DNA of 38,589 nt, from positions 1-38,589 of the forward strand of contig SFET01000019.1 of the NCBI GenBank assembly GCA_004557125.1, read 5' to 3'. The position numbers were made by a program, and so were the translations under genes. Source of the stretch: Clostridiales bacterium. Lineage in GTDB: Bacteria > Bacillota > Clostridia > Christensenellales > Aristaeellaceae. Numbering within the stretch: position 1 is the stretch's first letter; every line of letters starts with the position of its first letter. Below the pieces are notes generated by a model that saw nothing but the letters and a program-made list of their open reading frames with translations, ran no database searches and had not been told where the DNA came from. Positions 33,266 to 38,589 of the stretch are shown one piece after another.

Positions 33266-33338
33266 TGATTTCCCTCCTCTATTGTGCCTGAAATACGCCG
33301 TCCGTGAGCGCAGCTCCCGGACGACCGGTCTATGCACC

Positions 33339-33472
33339 CGTCCCCGCTTTAGCAGTCGCGCCGCTGCGCCGAAGCGCAGGCGCGACCAGCCGCCTGGAAT
33401 CTTTCAGATTCCATGGCGCGCTGCCGGCGGCTGCAAGCATTGCAGTGCCGCCGGTGCGTCAATGCGGTGACG
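33339..33472 (+). repeat. Structured repeat, copy C
   Basis: Core 33351-33459 has the same order as copy A: AGCA, hairpin GTCGCG...CGCGAC (inner TGCGC/GCGCA), CAGC...(TGGAATCT/AGATTCCA), GCTG, hairpin CCGGCGGC/GCCGCCGG, TGCGT. Distal arms differ from A but stay complementary. Flanking CGTC (33339) and GACG (33469) with CGC/GCG may extend the closing stem. Confidence 0.78.
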
Positions 33473-33474
33473 AG

Positions 33475-33617
33475 CTGCCCACTGCTGGATTCAGAGAATC
33501 GCAAATAGCAGTCGCGTCTCCGAAGGAGCCTCGACCAGCCCGCCAGAATCCAAGGATTCTAGGCGGCGCTGCCGAAACCTGTGCGCATGCGCTACGGTTT
33601 CGGTGCGTAGTGGGCAG
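33475..33617 (+). repeat. Structured repeat, copy D, inside an 8-bp closing stem
   Basis: Core 33507-33608 shares hairpins 1 and 3 almost exactly with copy A (33 kb-scale dispersal within this window), but its middle hairpin (CCGCC.GAATCC / GGATTC.GGCGG) differs with compensating changes. CTGCCCAC (33475-33482) and GTGGGCAG (33610-33617) close the unit. A small extra hairpin GGATTC/GAATC sits in the 5' flank. Confidence 0.78.
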
Positions 33618-33653
33618 GTCGCTACATACTTTGCATGGAGCGACTGCTTTTTT
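33618..33653 (+). terminator. Hairpin with T-run on the strand opposite to the liv operon
   Basis: GTCGCT (33618-33623) pairs with AGCGAC (33639-33644), with inner CAT/ATG, and is followed on plus by TGCTTTTTT. No plus-strand gene is present. On minus the sequence begins AGCAGTCGCT, like the 5' end of the structured repeats, so it may be a truncated inverted copy. Confidence 0.5.
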
Positions 33654-33656
33654 CAA

Positions 33657-34775
33657 TCAGGGCTCGATCAGGGACAGGAATTCGGACGTGCCGTCGCCGT
33701 TGACCTTCTTGAAGACCACCGGGCGGATGGCGTCATGGTTCTCATCCAGCGTGATGGTGCCCGCTGCGCCCACGAAGCCGGAGGTGGCGAACAGCGCTTC
33801 ACGCACAGCCTCGGGATCGGTGGTGCCCGCTGTCTCGATGGCGTTGCGCATGGTCAGGTAGCAGTCGAAGGCCATGACCGTGGTCGCCGCCGGGGTCTTG
33901 CCGTACTTGGCCGCGTAGGCCTCCAGGAACTGGGTGGTCAGCTCGGTGGCAGGCTGCGCCGCATCGTAGAAGGTGGTGAAGATCACGCCATCCACCTTCT
34001 CGCCCGCGATCTGATACAGCTCCGGCGCATCCAGCGTGTCGCCGCCGAAGATCGGGCCCTCATAGCCCAGCTCGCGCACCTGCTTGATGATCAGCGCGGC
34101 GGAGGGCGCATAGCCCACGCAGGTGAAGATCACGTCGGGCTCCTTGGACAGCGCCTCGGTCAGCAGGGTGGTGAAGTCCTGATCGGTGTTGACGAAGTTG
34201 CCCTTGCTGGTCACTTCGTAGCCCTCGTGGTTCGCCAGCTCCTGCTCGAAGTAGTTCACCAGACCCACCGCGTACTCGGACTCGATCTCCTGAATGATGG
34301 CGATCTTCTTGTACTCGTTCTCAACGGCGAAGCGCGCCAGCATCGTGCCCTGGAAGGGATCGATGAAGCAGATGCGCGCGTACCAGTCGCTCAGCAGCGT
34401 GACGGTGGGGTTGGTGGAGGTCGCCGTCAGTCCGGGAATCTCCGCCTCGCCAAACACGTCAGAGCCCGCCAGCGTGAGGCCCGAGGAGTAGGAGCCCAGC
34501 ACCGCGACCACGCCCGCGTCCACCAGGGACTGCGCAGCCATCGAGGCCTCCACCTTGTCGGACTTGCTGTCGGCCTTCACCAGCTCGATCTGCTTGCCCA
34601 GCACCTCGGGATACATCTCGTGGGCCAGCTCAATGCCTTCAACCTCCATGGCGCCGCCGCCCGCATAGGAGCCGGTCAGCGGCTCAAACACGCCGATTTT
34701 GATGGTCTCCTCGGCAAAGGCCACAGCAGAGAAAAGCAGCATGGCCGCAAGCATGATGGCTAGGATCTTCTTCAT
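33657..34775 (-). CDS. livJ: Branched-chain amino-acid ABC transporter substrate-binding protein LivJ
   Basis: The 372-residue type I periplasmic-binding protein (Peripla_BP_6) has an N-terminal signal peptide (MKK, hydrophobic 5-18, then AVAFA-EET, a signal-peptidase I site). The mature part begins IKIGVFEPLTGSYA, typical of LivJ. No lipobox Cys is present, which is unusual for a Gram-positive binding protein. It is the first gene of the liv operon and binds branched-chain or similar amino acids; exact specificity is unknown. The ATG at 34775 follows GGGGGT. The leader contains a terminator-like hairpin. Confidence 0.94.
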   Translation of the reverse strand: MKKILAIMLAAMLLFSAVAFAEETIKIGVFEPLTGSYAGGGAMEVEGIELAHEMYPEVLGKQIELVKADSKSDKVEASMAAQSLVDAGVVAVLGSYSSGLTLAGSDVFGEAEIPGLTATSTNPTVTLLSDWYARICFIDPFQGTMLARFAVENEYKKIAIIQEIESEYAVGLVNYFEQELANHEGYEVTSKGNFVNTDQDFTTLLTEALSKEPDVIFTCVGYAPSAALIIKQVRELGYEGPIFGGDTLDAPELYQIAGEKVDGVIFTTFYDAAQPATELTTQFLEAYAAKYGKTPAATTVMAFDCYLTMRNAIETAGTTDPEAVREALFATSGFVGAAGTITLDENHDAIRPVVFKKVNGDGTSEFLSLIEP

Positions 34776-34816
34776 TTTTCTTACCCCCTTCTCAATCCTC
34801 CGGACACTTTCGCCCG

Positions 34817-34861
34817 GAAAAACAACAAAGAGGAGTGCGGCCCGAAGCCGCGCTCCCCTTT
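34817..34861 (-). terminator. Terminator-like hairpin at the very 5' end of the livJ transcript
   Basis: On the minus strand, AAAGGGGAGCGCGGC pairs with GCCGCACTCCTCTTT around a TTCGG loop and is followed by GTTGTTTTT. It starts about 4 nt after the predicted transcription start. It could be an attenuator or a stabilising 5' stem-loop. Confidence 0.65.
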
Positions 34862-34871
34862 GATTGACACC

Positions 34872-34899
34872 ATTTTACCCCAATTCCGGCAAATGTCAA
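34872..34899 (-). promoter_or_regulatory. Promoter of the liv operon
   Basis: TTGACA (34894-34899), a 16-bp spacer and TAAAAT (34872-34877) on the minus strand. The stretch 34900-35070 is AT-rich with no gene. Confidence 0.75.
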
Positions 34900-35064
34900 G
34901 GCTGTGAAATGTAAACCGATCGTTGTGTATCCGAATATTTTTCCACTCTAACTTAAATATTTTTACCTGATCGCTCCTTTTCGTGCGCATTCCGCAAGCT
35001 TTCTCCAAAAACCCCGTCCAGCTTTCACAAAATGCTGGAATTATGTTGAATATTGCATTTTCCA

Positions 35065-35096
35065 TATTTACGAATTGCAATTCTGGTGCTATTTTA
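35065..35096 (+). promoter_or_regulatory. Possible promoter with palindrome upstream of the ATP-grasp cluster
   Basis: A weak TTTACG / 17 bp / TATTTT pair lies around 35067-35095. A perfect 12-base palindrome, GAATTGCAATTC (35072-35083), occupies the spacer and could be an operator. A stray AGGAGG at 35103 has no start codon near it. Confidence 0.35.
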
Positions 35097-35177
35097 TCAC
35101 AAAAAGGAGGTTCTCGCAGCCAGTTTTGACTTTATTTCGTTTCCAATCTTCATTTTCCTGCAAGGGAGGCCGCCCAT

Positions 35178-36491
35178 ATGCTGAATCTGACCCAGCACAC
35201 CCCGGAGATCAACCGACTTCTGTCGCGCTACGGCGTGAAGTTCGGCATCTATAAGAACAATACCTTTCACGAACAACTCTTTCCCTTCGACGCCATACCG
35301 CGCGTCATTCCCGCGGAGGAGTTCGCCCGCCTGGAGAAGGGTCTCATTCAGCGGGTGGACGCACTGAATCTGTTCCTCTCGGACGTGTACCACGACAAAC
35401 ACATCATCCGCGACGGCATCCTTCCCGGAGAGTTCCTCTATGCCAGCAAGGGCTATCTTCCGGAGTGCGAGGGCATTTCGCCGCCGGCGAACATTTACAG
35501 CCACATCTCCGGCATCGATCTGGTGCAGGCGCAGGACGGCAACTGGTACATCCTGGAGGACAACCTGCGCATTCCCTCCGGCGCCAGCTATCCGCTGATC
35601 GCCCGGGAGCTTTGCCGGCGCGCCAGCCCCGAAACCTACCGTCAGAACGACATCGTGGACAACCGCAACTACGCCGAAATGCTCCGGGAGACCATGAACT
35701 ACGTCTCCGCACCGGGCATGCGCGTGATTCTGACCCCCGGCCGCTACAACGCAGCCTACTTTGAGCACAGCTACCTTGCGGAGCGCACCAACAGCGCGCT
35801 GGCCTCCAACACCGACCTCTATGTGGAGGACAACAAGGTCTACTACCGCGACTACCGGGGCGAATCCCGGCGCGTGGGCGTGATCTACCGCCGCCTGAGC
35901 GACGAGTACCTGGATCCGCTGACCTTCCTTCCGGAGAGCCTGATCGGCGTGCCGGGGCTGATGAGTGCCTACCGCGCAGGCAACGTGGCCATCGTCAACG
36001 CGCCCGGCAACGGCGCGGCGGACGACAAGGGCATCTACTACTTCGTTCCCAAGATGATCAAATACTATCTGGATCAGGATCCGATTCTGGAGAACGCGCC
36101 CACCTACCTCCCCTTCTATCCCGAGGACTATGCCTTCGTGATGGAGCATCTGGAGCGCCTGGTGGTGAAGGACGTGAGCGAGGCCGGCGGCTACGGCGTG
36201 GTGTTCGGCCGGGATCTCTCCAAGGAGAAGCTGGAGGAGCTGCGCGCCACCATCCAGCGCGATCCCCGGCGCTTCATCGCCCAGGAGGTCATCGATTTCA
36301 TCGATCTGCCGGTGATGGACGGCGACCACACCGTGCTGCGCAAGGCCGACCTGCGCGCCTTCGTGCTCTCCGGCAAAACGACCCGCGTCTGGCCCAGCGG
36401 CCTGACCCGCTTCTCGCGCCAGCCGGATTCCTTCGTCGTCAATTCTTCTCAGGGAGGAGGCTTTAAGGACACATGGGTATTATCTCACTAG
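35178..36491 (+). CDS. Circularly permuted ATP-grasp family protein
   Basis: The 437-residue protein matches the CP_ATPgrasp group (PF04174 type), in which ATP-grasp elements occur in permuted order. The landmarks are IPRVIPAEEFARLEKGLIQRV, YHDKHIIRDGILP, a QDGNWYILEDNLRIPSG segment, and the C-terminal VKDVSEAGGYGVVFG and RFIAQEVIDF. ATP-grasp enzymes join a carboxylate to an amine or thiol through an acyl-phosphate. The substrate is unknown. The partner genes (alpha-E, transglutaminase) are the usual neighbours and suggest synthesis or modification of a peptide. ATG 35178 follows GGGAGG. The 3' end overlaps the alpha-E gene by 19 bases. Confidence 0.92.
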   Translation: MLNLTQHTPEINRLLSRYGVKFGIYKNNTFHEQLFPFDAIPRVIPAEEFARLEKGLIQRVDALNLFLSDVYHDKHIIRDGILPGEFLYASKGYLPECEGISPPANIYSHISGIDLVQAQDGNWYILEDNLRIPSGASYPLIARELCRRASPETYRQNDIVDNRNYAEMLRETMNYVSAPGMRVILTPGRYNAAYFEHSYLAERTNSALASNTDLYVEDNKVYYRDYRGESRRVGVIYRRLSDEYLDPLTFLPESLIGVPGLMSAYRAGNVAIVNAPGNGAADDKGIYYFVPKMIKYYLDQDPILENAPTYLPFYPEDYAFVMEHLERLVVKDVSEAGGYGVVFGRDLSKEKLEELRATIQRDPRRFIAQEVIDFIDLPVMDGDHTVLRKADLRAFVLSGKTTRVWPSGLTRFSRQPDSFVVNSSQGGGFKDTWVLSH

Positions 36492-37147
36492 AAAAGAGCT
36501 CCCGGCTGATCTGGCTGGGCCGCTACACGGAGCGCACCTTCACCATCTGCCGCACGCTGAGCCGCTATTACGATGAGATGATCGACCGCGATGAGTACGC
36601 CTACCGCGACTTCCTCGATTGCCTGGGCCTGCCCTACATCTACGGCAGCCGCGAGGCTTTCATCAAGACCTACATCTTCGACGGCAGCGATCCCAACTCC
36701 CTGGCCAGTCAGCTCAACCGCGCGCTGGACAACGCCATCGAGATGCGCGAGGAGCTGACCAGCGACACCCTGTGCTACATCCAGATGGCCCAGGACACCC
36801 TGCGCGAGGGTAGCTCCGGCGCAGCGCCGATGCTGACACTGCAGCAGGTGGTGGACGATCTCTTCGCCTTCTGGGGCAGCGCCGACGACAACATCGCCAG
36901 CGAGGAGTGCCGCACCCTGCTCAAGTGCGGCAAGTACGTGGAGCGCCTGGACCTCTACGTGCGGCTGGGCTACAGCTTTCACGATGTGGAAAAGGAGACC
37001 TCCAAGCTGCTGAACCGCCTGGGCAAGTCCCACTTTGCCAATCGCGAGGAGGATGCGCAGAAGCTGCGCGACTGGACGAAGGACGAGGCCACCTACCGCG
37101 TCTCCCGCCAGAACATCCTCGATTTGCTCTGGGCGCTGCTGTCATGA
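36473..37147 (+). CDS. Alpha-E domain protein (DUF403)
   Basis: The 224-residue, all-helical protein starts GIISLEKSSRLIWLGRYTERTF, the classic alpha-E N-terminus. It also contains the LNRALDNAIEMREELTSD region and a C-terminal YRVSRQNILDLLWALL. It is shorter than the roughly 300-residue members often seen. The biochemical role is unknown; it travels with circularly permuted ATP-grasp proteins. It overlaps the gene before it and the transglutaminase after it (ATGA). Confidence 0.9.
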   Translation: MGIISLEKSSRLIWLGRYTERTFTICRTLSRYYDEMIDRDEYAYRDFLDCLGLPYIYGSREAFIKTYIFDGSDPNSLASQLNRALDNAIEMREELTSDTLCYIQMAQDTLREGSSGAAPMLTLQQVVDDLFAFWGSADDNIASEECRTLLKCGKYVERLDLYVRLGYSFHDVEKETSKLLNRLGKSHFANREEDAQKLRDWTKDEATYRVSRQNILDLLWALLS

Positions 37148-37908
37148 GGCGCTTTCGCTACGACTATGCGCTGACGCTGCGCTTCTCCGCCCCCATCTCC
37201 CGCCACAGCTTCCTGCTGCGCTTCTGGCCGGGCGGCGACGATACGCAGCAGCTGTGGGGCCGGGAGCTGTCGAGCGCGCCCGAATCGACGCTCCCGCTGA
37301 CGGCGGACGCTTTCCGCAATGCCTGCGCCTGCGGCCACATCGAGGCGGAGCACGACCGGCTGATCCTGCGCGCCCAAGGCGAGGCGCTGATCCGGGGCGG
37401 CAGATTGAGCGCTGCCGACTGCCCCGCATACTGTAAACTCACAACGCCGCTGACCCATGCGGGCGGGGCACTTCTCAGCCTCGCCCGCGGTTTGCCTGCC
37501 GATCCACTGGACTGTGCACTGGAGGCCTCCCGGCGCATCCACGAGCGCGTGGAGTACCGACGGGGCATCACAAACGAGTGCACAGGTGCCGCCGAAGCGC
37601 TGCAACTGGGCGCGGGCGTGTGCCAGGACTTTGCCCACATGCTGCTTGCCATTCTGCGCGTCCGGAACATCCCCGCGCGCTACGTGGCAGGACTCATCCC
37701 CGGCGAGGGCGAGACCCACGCCTGGGTGGAGCTGTACGACGGCGCGGGCTTCGTGAGCGTCGACCCCACCCAGCTCCGCCCCACGGACGACGGCTATCTG
37801 CGCGTCAACGTGGGCCGCGACAGCCGGGACTGCGCCATCAATCGCGGCATGTTCACCGGTATAGCCCAACAGACCATGGAAGTCTGCGCGCGCATGGTCG
37901 AAATCTGA
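37144..37908 (+). CDS. Transglutaminase-like protein
   Basis: The 254-residue protein has an N-terminal bacterial transglutaminase-associated beta domain (about 1-100) and a transglutaminase-like cysteine-protease fold. The catalytic triad is visible as Cys in GAGVCQDFAHM, His in ETHAWVEL and Asp in VSVDPTQ. No signal peptide is seen, so it acts in the cytoplasm. Together with the ATP-grasp and alpha-E proteins it could cleave or cross-link the peptide bond that the ATP-grasp enzyme makes (inference). It overlaps alpha-E by 4 bases. Confidence 0.93.
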   Translation: MRRFRYDYALTLRFSAPISRHSFLLRFWPGGDDTQQLWGRELSSAPESTLPLTADAFRNACACGHIEAEHDRLILRAQGEALIRGGRLSAADCPAYCKLTTPLTHAGGALLSLARGLPADPLDCALEASRRIHERVEYRRGITNECTGAAEALQLGAGVCQDFAHMLLAILRVRNIPARYVAGLIPGEGETHAWVELYDGAGFVSVDPTQLRPTDDGYLRVNVGRDSRDCAINRGMFTGIAQQTMEVCARMVEI

Positions 37909-37942
37909 ATTCCGAATTTATCATCAGACTGGAGGGACAGCC

Positions 37943-38589
37943 TTGATACAACAGGTGGTTTCCGTGAACCTGCCGGTGGACGAGGAGATGCGCGTGCAGA
38001 AGATGCGCATCATGCCCGCACACCCGGCGCAGAACCTGAAGCGCATCAGCATTGTGACCGGCACCCACGGCGACGAGCTGGAGGGACAGTACGTCTGCTA
38101 CGAGCTCCAGCGCCGCCTGCGCGAGCGTCCGGAACTGCTCAACGGCATCGTGGACATCTACCCGGCGCTGAACCCGCTGGGCGTGGACTCCATCACCCGC
38201 GGCGTGCCGGGCTTCGATCTGGACATGAACCGCATCTTCCCCGGCAGCGAGGACGGCGCGATGGCCGAGTTCGCCGCTGCACGCATCGTGCAGGACATTC
38301 AGGGCAGCGAATTGTGCATCGACGTGCACGCCAGCAACATCTTCCTGCGGGAGGTGCCCCAGGTGCGCGTCTCGGAGCAGACGGCCAACGATCTTCTGCC
38401 CTACGCCGTGCAGCTCAACTGCGATTTCATCTGGGTGCACGCCAGCGCCACCGTGCTGGAGAGCACCCTGGCCCACACCCTGAACATGCTGGGCGTGCAC
38501 ACGCTGGTGGTGGAGATGGGCGTGGGCATGCGCATCACCCGCGCCTACGGCGACCAGCTGCTGGACGGCATCTTCCACCTGCTGCACAG
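37943..38589 (+). CDS. AstE/aspartoacylase-like (M14-type) zinc deacylase, C-terminus outside window
   Basis: The reading frame is open to the end of the window (215 codons). It resembles the succinylglutamate desuccinylase/aspartoacylase branch of the M14 fold. It shows GTHGDELEG (zinc His and Glu), NPLGVD, DLDMNRIFPG (Arg/Asn substrate contacts) and ELCIDVHAS (third zinc ligand). The start is TTG at 37943, 7 nt after GGAGGG; no in-frame ATG has a comparable site. It is 34 bases after the transglutaminase and probably belongs to the same operon, perhaps trimming the product or a protected intermediate. Confidence 0.88.
   Translation, partial: MIQQVVSVNLPVDEEMRVQKMRIMPAHPAQNLKRISIVTGTHGDELEGQYVCYELQRRLRERPELLNGIVDIYPALNPLGVDSITRGVPGFDLDMNRIFPGSEDGAMAEFAAARIVQDIQGSELCIDVHASNIFLREVPQVRVSEQTANDLLPYAVQLNCDFIWVHASATVLESTLAHTLNMLGVHTLVVEMGVGMRITRAYGDQLLDGIFHLLH

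Noticed and set aside
33339..33617. Integron attC sites, CRISPR repeats or a tRNA-like cloverleaf as explanation of the structured repeats
   Set aside because: There is no GTTRRRY-type core or integrase, no regular short direct repeats with spacers, and no tRNA consensus (no TTCGA T-arm, no CCA-compatible acceptor).
35100..35177. Small ORF after the AGGAGG at 35103
   Set aside because: No ATG or GTG within ribosome-site distance; a TTG about 15 nt away gives no plausible peptide.

Overview
The window is about 60% GC. It looks like the chromosome of a high-GC Gram-positive anaerobe, most likely a gut Clostridia (the Christensenellales and Oscillospirales are candidates; this is inference). 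The pointers are an adenosylcobalamin-dependent ribonucleotide reductase, the acetylase (DapH) branch of diaminopimelate synthesis, an ECF vitamin-transporter S component, a Bce-type two-component/ABC module, strong GGAGG ribosome sites, TTGACA/TATAAT promoters and many Rho-independent terminators. No phage genes, insertion sequences, tRNA, rRNA or CRISPR were seen.

Layout, left to right. (1) 1-2223: a P-type ATPase on the minus strand behind a yybP-ykoY manganese riboswitch, divergent from a DUF2284 cysteine-rich protein. (2) 2921-5760: a two-gene operon of a VWA/DUF2201 protein and a MoxR-like AAA+ ATPase. (3) 5813-8300: class II ribonucleotide reductase with candidate NrdR boxes. (4) 8404-10473: an ECF S component and a divergent MocR/GntR regulator whose PLP lysine is arginine, with interlocked promoters. 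(5) 10553-13263: iron-dependent alcohol dehydrogenase and class 3 aldehyde dehydrogenase operon. (6) 13355-17546: GyrI-like protein, polyphosphate kinase, and a divergent phosphofructokinase. (7) 17583-17825: two copies of a structured repeat. (8) 18062-22669: BceRSAB-like sensor, regulator and ABC exporter. (9) 22771-24261: FGGY sugar kinase. (10) 24430-29599: lysine pathway genes lysC, dapB, dapA and an N-acetyl-diaminopimelate deacetylase on minus, with dapH on plus, and a lysine riboswitch beyond dapH. (11) 29751-34899: the branched-chain amino-acid ABC transporter livJ-livHMGF, with two more copies of the structured repeat between livJ and livH. (12) 35178-38589: circularly permuted ATP-grasp, alpha-E, transglutaminase and AstE/aspartoacylase-like genes, a putative peptide-modification cluster that runs off the window.

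The two strongest unusual observations follow. First, the lysine riboswitch on the minus strand has a complete terminator/antiterminator platform but faces the 3' end of dapH. Read-through would produce RNA antisense to dapH before it reaches the deacetylase-dapA-dapB-lysC operon, a 'non-contiguous operon' arrangement. Second, a four-copy family of roughly 100-nt elements, each with up to three hairpins inside a closing stem, shows covarying arms and conserved stem bases. They lie as two tandem pairs in two unrelated intergenic regions.
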